NCBI GenBank assembly: GCA_947456625.1
Contig: CANGQJ010000004.1
Span: 124,001-188,000 of the forward strand
Direction: 5' to 3'
From: Bacteroidota bacterium
Lineage (GTDB): Bacteria; Bacteroidota; Bacteroidia; Chitinophagales; Chitinophagaceae
DNA length: 64,000 nucleotides
Shown here: in pieces, positions 28,125 through 37,570 of the stretch
Layout: each line of letters begins with the position of its first letter
How positions within the stretch are numbered: position 1 is the stretch's first letter
Position numbers and translations under genes: made by a program
The notes under the pieces: generated by a model
Databases searched by the model: none
Seen by the model: only the letters and a program-made list of their open reading frames with translations
Told to the model about the DNA's origin: nothing

Positions 28125-29750
28125 ATGGCAGAAGTTATATTAATGCCCCGCTTAAGCGATACAATGACCGAAGGTGTCATAGCGGCATGGCATAAAAAAG
28201 TGGGAGATACCGTTAAGAAAGGTGATTTATTAGCCGAGATAGAAACGGATAAAGCTACCATGGAATTAGAGAGTTATCAAGACGGCGTCCTTTTACATAT
28301 TGGAACTCCACGCGGAGGAAAATTACAAGTAAATGATTTGCTTGCCATTTTTGGTAAAGCGGGTGAAGATGTAAGTGCATTAATTGCTGGTGCAAATGTT
28401 GCGCCTGCAGCAGTAGCTCCAGTTGCTGAAACACCTGCGCCGGCTGCAACTACGCCAGCCGCAAGTGGAGTGGATTATTCTAAAATGGAAGAAGTTGTGT
28501 TAATGCCACGTTTAAGTGATACTATGACCGAAGGTGTAATTGCTGGATGGCAAAAGAAAGTGGGTGACACGGTGAAAAAAGGAGAAGTGTTAGCAGATAT
28601 CGAAACCGATAAAGCTACCATGGAATTAGAATCGTATAAGGATGGTATTTTATTATATCAAGGTGCTCAAAAAGGAGAGAAAATTTTAGTAAACGATTTA
28701 CTTTGCATTATTGGTCAAGCCGGAATGGATATTGATGCTATTGTAAAGGGTTTAAAAAATAGTGGGTCGGCACCAGAAGCTGCGAAAGCAGCTGATGAAA
28801 GCGGAAAAGTTCCTGCCGCTGCTCCGGCTACCAGCCCTGCAACTGTTTCGGCTCCTGTTGCTGCAGCACAAGTAGTAAATGAAGGACGCATTTTTGCTTC
28901 TCCATTGGCTAAGAAAATTGCACAAGAAAAAGGCATTGATTTAAAATATGTGAAAGGAACTGGTGAGAATGGAAGAATTACAAGAAGCGATTTGGAAAAC
29001 TATACGCCAACTGCAGCTCCTACTGCTACCGCTAGTGCATCTGCACCAGTATTTGTTCCTTCAGGAACAGTAAGTTTTGTAGACACACCAGTTTCTCAAA
29101 TGCGTAAAGTAATTGCTAAGCGTTTAAGCGAAAGTTTATTTACTGCGCCGCATTTTTACTTAACTATGAAAATTAATATGGACGCTGCTATTAAAGCACG
29201 TACCTTATTAAACGAAAATGCAACTACAAAAATTAGTTTTAATGATATGATTGTGAAAGCAACTGCATTGTCATTAAAACAACATCCAAAAGTAAATAGC
29301 AGTTGGATGGGCGATTTTATCAGAGAAAATCATCACGTAAATATTGGTATTGCAGTAGCGGTTGACGAAGGTTTATTAGTTCCTGTATTACGTTTTGCAG
29401 ATAGCCTGAGCTTATCACAAATTAGCGGTAACGTAAAAGAGTTTGCTAAAAAAGCAAAAGACAAAAAATTACAACCAGCCGATTGGGAAGGAAGTACTTT
29501 CACTATTTCTAATTTAGGTATGTTTGGTATTGATTCCTTTACAGCAATTATTAATCCTCCAGATGCTTGTATTTTAGCAGTAGGTGGTATTGCGCAAGAG
29601 CCAGTAGTGAAAGGCGGTCAAGTAGTTCCAGGAAATGTAATGAATGTAACTTTAAGTTGCGATCACCGTGTTGTTGACGGCGCAACAGGAGCTGCTTTCT
29701 TACAAACTTTAAAGAGTTTATTAGAAGAGCCTTTAAGAATGTTAGCGTAA
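28125..29750 (+). CDS. pdhC: Dihydrolipoyl acetyltransferase (pyruvate dehydrogenase E2) with two lipoyl domains
   Basis: A 541-residue E2. Two lipoyl domains (about 1-78 and 120-200) each carry the modified Lys in ETDKATMELES; their DNA is clearly duplicated. Ala/Pro-rich linkers follow each. Next is a peripheral subunit-binding domain (FASPLAKKIAQEKGIDLKYVKGTGENGRITRSDL, about 262-300) and the catalytic domain with SFNDMIVKATALSL and the active site CDHRVVDGATGA. It transfers acetyl groups to CoA in the pyruvate dehydrogenase core. E1 and E3 genes for it are not adjacent; the fused E1 at 8.4 kb may belong to another complex. Confidence 0.92.
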   Translation: MAEVILMPRLSDTMTEGVIAAWHKKVGDTVKKGDLLAEIETDKATMELESYQDGVLLHIGTPRGGKLQVNDLLAIFGKAGEDVSALIAGANVAPAAVAPVAETPAPAATTPAASGVDYSKMEEVVLMPRLSDTMTEGVIAGWQKKVGDTVKKGEVLADIETDKATMELESYKDGILLYQGAQKGEKILVNDLLCIIGQAGMDIDAIVKGLKNSGSAPEAAKAADESGKVPAAAPATSPATVSAPVAAAQVVNEGRIFASPLAKKIAQEKGIDLKYVKGTGENGRITRSDLENYTPTAAPTATASASAPVFVPSGTVSFVDTPVSQMRKVIAKRLSESLFTAPHFYLTMKINMDAAIKARTLLNENATTKISFNDMIVKATALSLKQHPKVNSSWMGDFIRENHHVNIGIAVAVDEGLLVPVLRFADSLSLSQISGNVKEFAKKAKDKKLQPADWEGSTFTISNLGMFGIDSFTAIINPPDACILAVGGIAQEPVVKGGQVVPGNVMNVTLSCDHRVVDGATGAAFLQTLKSLLEEPLRMLA

Positions 29751-29787
29751 ATGCTTGCTCCTCTATTTGTCTTTACTAAAGACTATT

Positions 29788-29819
29788 AAAAAAGCCCCGA
29801 ATTAATTCGGGGCTTTTTT
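29788..29819. terminator. Strong bidirectional terminator after pdhC
   Basis: AAAAAAGCCCCGAATTAATTCGGGGCTTTTTT is a perfect palindrome with A and T tracts, placed between convergent pdhC and the metalloprotease gene. Confidence 0.93.
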
Positions 29820-29847
29820 AATACACTAGCGCATTAAATTTATAAAT

Positions 29848-32280
29848 CTATAAATCGCTGTCGCATCCAATGGGTGCGCCTGGTGCAATTACTACTGGTT
29901 TTGGTAAGGTAATTGTGCCTGGGTTTTTAATACGCTCTATTGCAAAATCATAATGTGCTTTATGTGCAATATCTGTTTTGCCAAAGCTTTCAAGTTTAAT
30001 TTTTAATTGTTGTAGACGGCTGTTGCAAATACTTCTTACTTCAAAATTTGCCTCACTACTTTGATGTACACCTAATAACCAAGTAAGTACTTGCTGTTGC
30101 GTTTGCAACTGAACCGATCCTTCTAAACCTAAAGGCATTTTTGCATACCAGGTATTATTTAATATGGCATCCACCACATTGTCAAATCCAATAACATTTG
30201 CCCTTGCTTTATTTTGTACCAAACGGTTGGCTCTTTCTACGTTAAATAAAAATCCCAATTCATAATCAGCTAATGCTTCGGCAGCAGCCAATGCATCAAA
30301 ACTCATTCCTGTTCTTTTATCAAATAATTCACCAATACCATAATACATTGGAGGACGTGGCGGGATTAATGCTAAAATATTTTCAGGAATGGTTAAGGTG
30401 TTTGCAGACAAACATGCAACTGCAGCGTTTAATGCTTTTAGTTGTACTTCATTTGAAAGTATAGTTGGTTTAATTTGATTTTGATCGCCCCTAACACTAT
30501 AGTTATAATTAATGCCACCTATTAATTTAGTTGCCGCTTCTAATTGATAGCGGTGGTAATTATATAGCGGTACTAATACATCTTCTAATTTAGTAAGTGG
30601 TGTTCCGTTTTGTATTGCTTGTTCGCCAAACTGAGACATTGCTTTTTTACGAACTGCAATTGTTTGTTCTAGTCCTTTTACTGCGTCGGCTTGGTTATCC
30701 CACAAGTGTGCATATGGATGAAATCCACTGGCAGCTCTGGCATCCGCATCTGCAATAAATAATAAACCATTTTTAGAATTTTCTTCAAGTAAGGTATTTA
30801 AAGCTGCGTTTTCATCGGTTCCTTTTGGAAAATCTTGATAGCCAAAAGTTATTGCTCTTTTGTCCCATGCACCAATTTCGTTGGTATATATTTTTGAAAA
30901 ATCAATTTCACCTTTTTCATTGACAAAAATATTTGGGTGCGGATAATCCATAACCGATGCTCTTTCGTTATAACTTGAAGCATAATTATGCTGCAAACCT
31001 AAAGTATGTCCTACTTCATGTGCAGCCAATTGTCTTAATCTTTGTAAAGCTGCAACCCTCATTTTTTCTGTGACTGGTTTTCCATTAATATAAGGCGAAA
31101 GAAGTGCAGTGAAAATTAAATAATCCTGTCTTACCCTTAAGGAGCCTAGTGTAACCTGTCCTTTAATAATTTCTCCTGTTCTTGGATCACTTATGGTCAT
31201 ACCGTAACTCCATCCACGAGTTGATCGATGTACCCAATTAATCATGTTATATCTTATATCCATTGGATCGGCACTATCTGGTAATACTTTTACTTGAAAT
31301 GCATTTTTATAACCTGCTGCTTCAAATGCTTGATTCCACCATCTTGCACCATCTAATAAAGCAGATCTTATTGGCTCGGGCGTACCGTTGTCTAAATAAT
31401 AAATAATTGGTTTAACCGGTTCACTTAAGGCAGCAGTAGGATCTTTCTTTTGTAAACGATGTCTGTTAATCACCATTTTTTCTATAGGCTCACTAAAATC
31501 ACTTCCATAGTCAAAATAACTATTTCCAAAATAGCCGCTTCGGATATCATATTTCCTTGGCTGATAGTTATTGTCTGGTAGTTCTACAAAACTATGGTGC
31601 ATTCTAACTGTAATTGCTTCGCTAGAAGGGGTTACAGCATTTACTAAACGACCTGCATCACCGCCACCTACAAAAGTTAGGGTAGCTTCCATCTCGGTAT
31701 TTTTGGGAAAGTTTTTAGTATTAGTAATATAAATAGCAGACCTACCTTCATTTAAAGTGTAAGTGCCTTGTCTCATTTTTCTAATTTTATCTGCAACGCC
31801 ATGTGCGTCTCTTAATAAAAAAGAAGTGGCGTCAACAAGGGCAATATTGCGTTTTATTCCATCGCTTGAATCAACAGCCTCCGCCTCTACGTTAAAACTA
31901 AAAATGATAGATTGCGCAAAGGATTCGTTTACTGCTTTTTGTTCTCTTGGGTCACTTGTCACTGCTCTAAAATTATAATTAGGCTGCGTTAATAAGATCT
32001 TTTTTCCTACTCGTTGAAAATATACAATCCTAGACCCTCCAATTTGTCCTCTATCAAGCCCAATATCATTGGATCCTAGGCCTGCAGGTAAGGAATTGAC
32101 ATATAAAAATGGAGTTTCTAATTTATCAATAGCTAAATATATTTTACCATTGGCAGCATCCCACCAGTAATTAAAATAGCCTTTGTGCAATGATAAATTT
32201 TTTGTTTTTTCTGTTATTGAATTTGACTGTGCATTTAAAAGCAATGGAAATAGTAGCAGAATGCTTAATAGTTTACGCAT
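29848..32280 (-). CDS. Secreted zinc metalloprotease, metzincin type (DUF4953/DUF5117-like)
   Basis: An 810-residue exported protein (signal peptide MRKLLSILLLFPLLLNAQS). Around residue 425 it has the extended zinc motif AAHEVGHTLGLQHNY (HExxHxxGxxH), followed by a Met-turn candidate in ERASVMDYPHPN, so the active site is complete. The surrounding domains (N-terminal beta-rich part with GQIGGSRIVYFQRVG and a C-terminal helical part) match the large zinc-dependent metalloproteases common in Bacteroidota. It probably acts in the periplasm or outside the cell; substrates are unknown. Confidence 0.9.
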   Translation of the reverse strand: MRKLLSILLLFPLLLNAQSNSITEKTKNLSLHKGYFNYWWDAANGKIYLAIDKLETPFLYVNSLPAGLGSNDIGLDRGQIGGSRIVYFQRVGKKILLTQPNYNFRAVTSDPREQKAVNESFAQSIIFSFNVEAEAVDSSDGIKRNIALVDATSFLLRDAHGVADKIRKMRQGTYTLNEGRSAIYITNTKNFPKNTEMEATLTFVGGGDAGRLVNAVTPSSEAITVRMHHSFVELPDNNYQPRKYDIRSGYFGNSYFDYGSDFSEPIEKMVINRHRLQKKDPTAALSEPVKPIIYYLDNGTPEPIRSALLDGARWWNQAFEAAGYKNAFQVKVLPDSADPMDIRYNMINWVHRSTRGWSYGMTISDPRTGEIIKGQVTLGSLRVRQDYLIFTALLSPYINGKPVTEKMRVAALQRLRQLAAHEVGHTLGLQHNYASSYNERASVMDYPHPNIFVNEKGEIDFSKIYTNEIGAWDKRAITFGYQDFPKGTDENAALNTLLEENSKNGLLFIADADARAASGFHPYAHLWDNQADAVKGLEQTIAVRKKAMSQFGEQAIQNGTPLTKLEDVLVPLYNYHRYQLEAATKLIGGINYNYSVRGDQNQIKPTILSNEVQLKALNAAVACLSANTLTIPENILALIPPRPPMYYGIGELFDKRTGMSFDALAAAEALADYELGFLFNVERANRLVQNKARANVIGFDNVVDAILNNTWYAKMPLGLEGSVQLQTQQQVLTWLLGVHQSSEANFEVRSICNSRLQQLKIKLESFGKTDIAHKAHYDFAIERIKNPGTITLPKPVVIAPGAPIGCDSDL

Positions 32281-32305
32281 ATATTTAGGTTTAGTATAAA
32301 AATAA

Positions 32306-32333
32306 AAAATCCCGCTCTAATTGGCGGGATTTT
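32306..32333. terminator. Terminator between the histone-like gene and the metalloprotease gene
   Basis: The perfect 10-bp stem AAAATCCCGC/GCGGGATTTT has an 8-base loop. On the minus strand it lies downstream of the H1-like gene and upstream of the metalloprotease start, so it separates the two. Confidence 0.85.
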
Positions 32334-32349
32334 ATGATAAGTGTTTTTA

Positions 32350-32799
32350 CTATACTGTTGGAGTAGTATCCGTTGTTGGCTCAGTAAAAAGTGTTTGAGG
32401 AGTAGCTACGACAGGAGCTGCAACTGGTGCCGCTACTTTTTTAGCTACTTTCTTTTTAGCTGCTGGTTTTTTAGCAACAACTTTCTTAGCTGCTGGTTTT
32501 TTAGCAACAACTTTTTTAGTAACCGCTTTTTTTACAACTTTCTTAGTTGCTTTTTTAGCTGCTGGTTTTTTAGCAACAACTTTTTTAGCAACAACTTTTT
32601 TAGTAGCCGCTTTTTTTACAACTTTCTTAGTTGCTTTTTTAGCTGCAGGCTTTTTAGCAACAACTTTTTTTGCTGCTGCTTTTTTAACTACTTTCTTAGC
32701 TGCTTTTTTAGGAGCCGCTTTTTTTACAACTTTCTTAGTTGCTTTTTTAGCAACAGCTTTTTTAGCTGGAGCTGCTTTTTTCTTGCTTGACTTTGCCAT
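32350..32799 (-). CDS. Histone H1-like Lys/Ala-rich DNA-binding protein
   Basis: A 149-residue protein made almost wholly of Lys, Ala, Val and Pro, with repeated units of the type KKVVAKKPAAKKATKKVVKKA. It has no globular domain. The last 30 residues (APVAAPVVATPQTLFTEPTTDTTPTV) are an uncharged to acidic tail. Such proteins resemble the C-terminal tail of eukaryotic H1 and bacterial AlgP/Hc1-like proteins; non-specific DNA binding and nucleoid compaction is the likely role. The DNA repeats make the gene prone to length change. The same-length plus-strand ORF (32341-32790) is a shadow. Confidence 0.85.
   Translation of the reverse strand: MAKSSKKKAAPAKKAVAKKATKKVVKKAAPKKAAKKVVKKAAAKKVVAKKPAAKKATKKVVKKAATKKVVAKKVVAKKPAAKKATKKVVKKAVTKKVVAKKPAAKKVVAKKPAAKKKVAKKVAAPVAAPVVATPQTLFTEPTTDTTPTV
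32450..32770 (-). repeat. Imperfect tandem repeats within the H1-like gene
   Basis: Units such as GCTGCTGGTTTTTTAGCAAC and TTTTTTACAACTTTCTTAG (plus-strand reading) recur several times in a mosaic order across about 300 bases, encoding the AKK/VKK repeats. Confidence 0.85.
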
Positions 32800-32891
32800 G
32801 GAGGTTATTTTAATTTAGTTAGTAATTTAAATTTTTATAAAATTACATTGTTTTATTGAGACAAAATAAAAACAATTTATTTTTTTAGCAT

Positions 32892-32899
32892 TAGCTTTG
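32892..32899 (+). promoter_or_regulatory. -7 box TAGCTTTG of the CoA-binding gene
   Basis: An exact TAnnTTTG, 4 bases before the ATG at 32904, suggesting a leaderless or nearly leaderless transcript. No clear -33 element is present. Confidence 0.5.
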
Positions 32900-32903
32900 T
32901 TTT

Positions 32904-33269
32904 ATGCAAACACCTGTCACCCTTGTTTTGGGAGCATCTCCCAATCCCGAACGTTATAGTTTTTTAGCAACCAATTTACTTAATGATAAAGGGTATCAAG
33001 TTTATCCCTTTGGAGTAAAAAAAGGAAACATTAGCAATACATCCATTTTAAATGAATGGCCAAAAAATGGAACTATTGATACGGTGACTTTATATGTTGG
33101 ACCAGCAGGTCAGCTTGAATATTATGATGCTATTATTAATTTGGCGCCAAGGCGAATTATTTTTAATCCAGGCACTGAAAACCCTGATTTACAAGCATTA
33201 GCAGCATCTAAAGGGATTGAAACTGTTGTAGCTTGCACCTTGGTGATGCTCAAAACTGGACAGTATTAA
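32904..33269 (+). CDS. CoA-binding domain protein (YccU-like)
   Basis: A 121-residue Rossmann-fold protein of the CoA-binding family. Conserved parts are LVLGASPNPERYSFLATNLLNDKGYQVYPFG, a central strand TVTLYVGPAGQLEYYDAIINLAPRRIIFNPGTENPDLQ and the C-terminal VVACTLVMLKTGQY. This resembles the stand-alone N-terminal domain of succinyl-CoA synthetase alpha. The ligand and role are unknown. It ends 5 bases from the convergent yifB gene. Confidence 0.85.
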   Translation: MQTPVTLVLGASPNPERYSFLATNLLNDKGYQVYPFGVKKGNISNTSILNEWPKNGTIDTVTLYVGPAGQLEYYDAIINLAPRRIIFNPGTENPDLQALAASKGIETVVACTLVMLKTGQY

Positions 33270-33274
33270 ACTGT

Positions 33275-34819
33275 TTATTGCTTCCATTTCCCCCAACTAG
33301 ACCTGTCCAAACAGCGGTACTGTATGGCTTCGCTGATATGATTGGCTCTTATAATTTTGGAAGCTTCCAGGTCCGCAATGGTACGTGCAACTCGAATAAT
33401 CCGATCATGTGCTCTTGCGCTTAATTCAAATTTTTCCATTGCATTTTTAAGTAATTCATTTGCATCTTTATTGATGATACCATAAATTTTAAGCATGGAT
33501 TTGTCCATTTGGGCATTGGTTGATGTATTTGGCGATTGAGCAAACCTTTCATTTTGTATTGCCCTGGCTTTTTTTACATGCTTAGCTATTTCATCTGATG
33601 TCATAGGGTTGTGTTCACTTTGTAGCTCGGCAAATGAAACTGGAGCTAGTTCAAGGTGAAGGTCAATTCGGTCTAGCAGGGGCCCTGAAATTTTATGTAA
33701 ATATCTTTGAATAGCAGTACTACTACAAATACACTGCTTTGTGGGATGATTGTAAAAGCCACAGGGACAGGGGTTCATAGCAGCAATAAGCATAAAACTT
33801 GCTGGATAGCTTAAACTCATCTTAGCTCTTGATATATGAATGATTCCTTCTTCCATAGGTTGCCTTAATACCTCTATTACATTTCTTTTAAATTCAGGAA
33901 GCTCGTCCAAAAACAATACGCCATTATGCGCTAAGGATATTTCACCAGGCTGGGGATAGCTGCCACCTCCAATCATGGCGATGTCTGAGATAGCATGATG
34001 GGGTTGTCTAAATGGTCGTTCATATATTAATTGATGTAGGTTTAAACCTTTACCAGTAACACTATATATTTGAGTAGTTTCAATGGCCTCCGTATTGGTT
34101 AATGGCGGTAAAATAGACACTATACTTTTTGCAAGCATGGTTTTACCTGCACCCGGTGGTCCAATCATGATTAAATTATGTCCGCCAGCACTTGCAATTT
34201 CAAGTGCTCTTTTGCCATAGGCCTGTCCTTTAATTTCTTCCAACAGAACGGGGGATTTGTTTGAAATTATAGTGGTTAAATTTTTTTCATTGGATTGTTC
34301 ACTTAAACTTCCATTTGTTAAAAAATGAACTACTTCGCTTAAATGACTAAATCCAAAAATTGGAATTCCACTTATAATGCTTGCTTCGGAATAATTTTGA
34401 ATAGGAAGTATTATGGCAGCTAGCCCTTCCGATTTTGCTTTAATGGTCATGGTAAGTGCGCCTTTAATTGGATATAATAAACCATCAAGTCCTAGTTCTC
34501 CCATAATTAGTAATTGATCCAATGCAATTAAGCTGGTTAATTGCTCCGATGCGGCTATAAGTCCAATGGCAATGGGTAAATCAAATGCCGAACCTGTTTT
34601 TCTTAAATCTGCGGGAGAAAGATTTATTAAAATTTTAGTTCTGGGCATGTGAAAGCCATTTGCTTTAATGGCACTTTCGGTACGGTCCAAACTTTCTTTA
34701 ATAGCAATGTCCGGCAGGCCCACTACACTATAGCCCTGACCCATGCTTACGTTAATTTCAATGGTAATAATAATGGCTTGAATGCCTAGAAGGGCGCTAC
34801 CTTTAATTTTTAAGAGCAT
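33275..34819 (-). CDS. YifB/ComM-family AAA ATPase (Mg-chelatase-like)
   Basis: A 514-residue protein with an N-terminal Lon-protease-like fold (YSVVGLPDIAIKESLDRTESAIKANGFHMPRTKILINLSPADLRKTGSAFDLPIA), a Mg-chelatase AAA+ core (Walker A GPPGAGKTMLAKS, Walker B GVLFLDELPEF) and a C-terminal Mg-chelatase domain. The Cys-containing stretch NPCPCGFYNHPTKQCICSS is family-typical. The relative ComM is a hexameric helicase that promotes branch migration in natural transformation. It is the last gene of the leftward run from ubiE. Confidence 0.93.
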   Translation of the reverse strand: MLLKIKGSALLGIQAIIITIEINVSMGQGYSVVGLPDIAIKESLDRTESAIKANGFHMPRTKILINLSPADLRKTGSAFDLPIAIGLIAASEQLTSLIALDQLLIMGELGLDGLLYPIKGALTMTIKAKSEGLAAIILPIQNYSEASIISGIPIFGFSHLSEVVHFLTNGSLSEQSNEKNLTTIISNKSPVLLEEIKGQAYGKRALEIASAGGHNLIMIGPPGAGKTMLAKSIVSILPPLTNTEAIETTQIYSVTGKGLNLHQLIYERPFRQPHHAISDIAMIGGGSYPQPGEISLAHNGVLFLDELPEFKRNVIEVLRQPMEEGIIHISRAKMSLSYPASFMLIAAMNPCPCGFYNHPTKQCICSSTAIQRYLHKISGPLLDRIDLHLELAPVSFAELQSEHNPMTSDEIAKHVKKARAIQNERFAQSPNTSTNAQMDKSMLKIYGIINKDANELLKNAMEKFELSARAHDRIIRVARTIADLEASKIIRANHISEAIQYRCLDRSSWGKWKQ

Positions 34820-34887
34820 TTTATTTTGCTCAAAATATAGAACTAGAAATGCATTAATTTAATAGTATTAATACTTAAAAAGAAATG

Positions 34888-36201
34888 TTAAAGCGCATCC
34901 AGTAAATCTACAACACCTTCTCTTTCTAAAATCAAATAGCCAATACGGTCTTGGCTAATGCCAGGTGTTAGCTGGTATTTAAATTGCAATTCCTTATCCT
35001 GAACAATGGTTTCAAAATAACTAAATTGTATGTTTTTGTGCTGCGTTAATTTGTCGCTGATTTCGTATAAATGGGTAGATAAAATAAATATACTAGTATT
35101 TAGTTTTTGTAAACCTGTAATTACCTTGGTACTACATTTCATAGCATCAATGATATTAGTGCCTTTAAACAGTTCGTCAATTAAAACACAGTTCTTTTTC
35201 CCATTGTTAATTTTAAGTACCGTGTTTTTAATTCTTTGTACTTCGTTGTAAAAATAACTTTCCCCCTTTGTCACATTGTCTGCAATATTTAAATTGGTAA
35301 TAAGCCCATCCATGGTGGTTAGGGTTATTTTAGATGCTGGTGCGCCCATGCCAATATGAGACAGGTAAACAACAATACCAATGGTTTTTATAAATGTACT
35401 TTTACCAGCCATATTAGCTCCAGTTAAAAATAAAAAGTTTTTTTGTGGCGAAAGAGTAAGGTTATTTCCTACTGCATTATTTACCAAAGGATGTACTGCT
35501 TGTGTTACTTCCAAATATGGCTTGGTATCCTCTATCCAATTGGGGAAGTTGAAATTATAATTCACATGCGCTTTGGATAAACTATATAGTGCATCAAGTT
35601 CATAAAAGTGATTCAATAATATTTTGGTATTGCTTTTATAGTGATAATAAAAAAAATGAGCAATACTAAGAATATCCTGGACGTTGGTAATTTTTTGTTG
35701 ATCTAGTAAAAAACTTATTTCTGAATTAGTTACTAGTTTTTTGATTTGAGCCACTAATTTTTGAATGACTGGGTTGTTGTTTTCGTTTTCAAATTGGCTT
35801 ATAAATTGCATTAAGCTTTGAATGAAAATAACCAAATGTTCCACAGAATATTTTAACAAGGAATAGTCTGCTTTATTCCAAAATATATACCAAAAAGCAC
35901 TTGGCAAACTGGTTTGATTGGGAATAGTTTTAAAGCTGGTTTCAAAAAATTTTTCAATTACCAAACAGGTGCCATTGGTTATTTTCATGGCTTCCAACTG
36001 TTTCATGTTAATGATAAAAACGCGCAGGGCTTCCTGTCTGTTTGTTATTTTTTCTATGCCATCTAGGGGGTGGTATAAATAATGATCTAATTGAAACTTT
36101 CCTCCATTGGATTTGCAAAAGTTTAAATGACTTGCTAGGCCAATATTTTCGGCATTGTCAAATAGTCCAATATCCTGCAATGTAATTTTGTCAACTTGCA
36201 T
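34888..36201 (-). CDS. Small MutS-related ATPase
   Basis: A 437-residue protein with a core/lever-like helical N-terminal part and a complete MutS-family ATPase: Walker A TGANMAGKSTFIKTIG, Walker B NCVLIDELFKGTN and a C-terminal STHLYEIS. The mismatch-recognition and connector domains of MutS1 are missing, and no Smr nuclease domain is present, so it is neither MutS1 nor MutS2. Proteins of this type are common in Bacteroidota and have no settled function; DNA junction or recombination processing is a guess. It lies between pyrC and yifB in one strand run. Confidence 0.85.
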   Translation of the reverse strand: MQVDKITLQDIGLFDNAENIGLASHLNFCKSNGGKFQLDHYLYHPLDGIEKITNRQEALRVFIINMKQLEAMKITNGTCLVIEKFFETSFKTIPNQTSLPSAFWYIFWNKADYSLLKYSVEHLVIFIQSLMQFISQFENENNNPVIQKLVAQIKKLVTNSEISFLLDQQKITNVQDILSIAHFFYYHYKSNTKILLNHFYELDALYSLSKAHVNYNFNFPNWIEDTKPYLEVTQAVHPLVNNAVGNNLTLSPQKNFLFLTGANMAGKSTFIKTIGIVVYLSHIGMGAPASKITLTTMDGLITNLNIADNVTKGESYFYNEVQRIKNTVLKINNGKKNCVLIDELFKGTNIIDAMKCSTKVITGLQKLNTSIFILSTHLYEISDKLTQHKNIQFSYFETIVQDKELQFKYQLTPGISQDRIGYLILEREGVVDLLDAL

Positions 36202-36225
36202 GCCTACATTTATTTAAACTTATTA

Positions 36226-37566
36226 TTATCCTCGGTCAAACTGAAGTCTGGATCCTTTTGTTTCTTCGTTAAAAGAACCTTGGTGGTATACCAAATTTCC
36301 ATTTACAAATGTGCTTTCAACTTGAAAAGGGAAACTAGTGCCTAGTAATGGACTCCATCCGCATTTGTATAAAATATTTTCCTTAGTAATAGTGTAAGGA
36401 TTTTCTTTAATCAAGACTAAATCTGCAAAGTAACCTTCTCTAATAAATCCACGTTCCTTAATTTGAAAACATGTAGCCACCGCATGACTCATTTTTTCAA
36501 CTACTTTTTCCATACTTATTTTTCCTTCATTTACATACTTAAGCATTAGCATTAAAGCATGTTGAACCAATGGAAGTCCAGCATGTGCATGGATATAGGC
36601 TTCTTGTTTCTCTTCCCAAGTATGCGGAGCATGATCGGTAGCTATGATGTCTAAGCGGTCATCCAATAATGCTTCCCATAGCGCTTTTTTATTTTCTGGG
36701 GCTTTAATGGCTGGGTTACATTTTATTAAATTGCCTAAAGTTGCATAATCGTTGGAAGTGAAATGCAAATGATGTACACAAACTTCGGAGGTAATTCTTT
36801 TGTCTTTTAAAGGACGCAAGTTGGAGAATAATTGTAATTCTTTTGCCGTGCTAATATGTAAAATATGTAGTCTGGTATCAAATTTTTGTGCTAACTGAAT
36901 TGCTTTCCAAGAGGATTCAAAACAAGCTTCCTCGTTTCTAATTATGGGATGGTCCGAGGGTTCTAAATTTGCTTTAGCTGCTTCTAATGCTGCCTTATTT
37001 TTCTTAATAATACTTTCCTCTTCACAATGTGTAGCAATTAATAATTCTGATTTACTAAAAATGTTTTCTAAAATAATAGGGTTGTCTACCAATAAATTTC
37101 CAGTAGAAGATCCCATGAAAATTTTTATACCGCAAACATCGTTTTTCTTTTGATTGGTTTTTAAAACTTCTTCTATGTTTTCTTGAGACGTGCCCATAAA
37201 AAACGAATAGTTGGCCAGTGAATTTTGAGATCCAATAGTATATTTTGCCTCTAGTAATTCTTGTGTAAATGTAGGAGGGTTGGTATTTGGCATTTCCATA
37301 AAGCTGGTCACACCGCCAGCTACAGCTGCTTTTGCTTCGGTGTAAATATTGGCTTTATGTGTTAATCCTGGTTCTCTAAAATGCACTTGATCATCAATAA
37401 CACCAGGTAATAAAAATTGACCCGTACCGTCTATCTCAATTACATTATGGTGGGTATTAATACTTGCGGCAATTTTTTCAATTCGACCATTTAAGATAAG
37501 CACATCGCCATTGACGCTAGCGCCTTCGTTAACGATGGTTGTGTTTTTGATAAGGTAACCCTTCAT
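36226..37566 (-). CDS. pyrC: Dihydroorotase
   Basis: A 446-residue amidohydrolase that closes the pyrimidine ring (carbamoyl aspartate to dihydroorotate). Metal-site features are VCGIKIFMGSS (carboxylated Lys), IATHCEEES, LHILHISTAKEL and IIATDHAPHT. The usual DxHxH is IDDQVHFREPG, with the first metal-ligand His replaced by Gln. The same DDQVHFREPG occurs in the Porphyromonas gingivalis protein, so it looks lineage-typical rather than inactivating. The gene starts 5 bases downstream of porT in the same strand run. Confidence 0.9.
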   Translation of the reverse strand: MKGYLIKNTTIVNEGASVNGDVLILNGRIEKIAASINTHHNVIEIDGTGQFLLPGVIDDQVHFREPGLTHKANIYTEAKAAVAGGVTSFMEMPNTNPPTFTQELLEAKYTIGSQNSLANYSFFMGTSQENIEEVLKTNQKKNDVCGIKIFMGSSTGNLLVDNPIILENIFSKSELLIATHCEEESIIKKNKAALEAAKANLEPSDHPIIRNEEACFESSWKAIQLAQKFDTRLHILHISTAKELQLFSNLRPLKDKRITSEVCVHHLHFTSNDYATLGNLIKCNPAIKAPENKKALWEALLDDRLDIIATDHAPHTWEEKQEAYIHAHAGLPLVQHALMLMLKYVNEGKISMEKVVEKMSHAVATCFQIKERGFIREGYFADLVLIKENPYTITKENILYKCGWSPLLGTSFPFQVESTFVNGNLVYHQGSFNEETKGSRLQFDRG

Positions 37567-37570
37567 GATA

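Noticed and set aside
28125-28700. Duplicated DNA at the start of pdhC
   Set aside because: This is the ordinary duplication of the lipoyl domain in a two-lipoyl E2, not a recent repeat or assembly fault.
32341-32790. Plus-strand 149-residue ORF rich in Phe, Ser and Cys
   Set aside because: It is the antisense shadow of the repetitive H1-like gene; the minus-strand reading has clear protein logic and a terminator.
36226-37566. Dihydroorotase missing the first metal-ligand His (DDQVHFREPG)
   Set aside because: I recall the same sequence in the Porphyromonas gingivalis enzyme, and all other metal and catalytic residues are present, so it looks like a lineage-typical variant and not an inactive protein.
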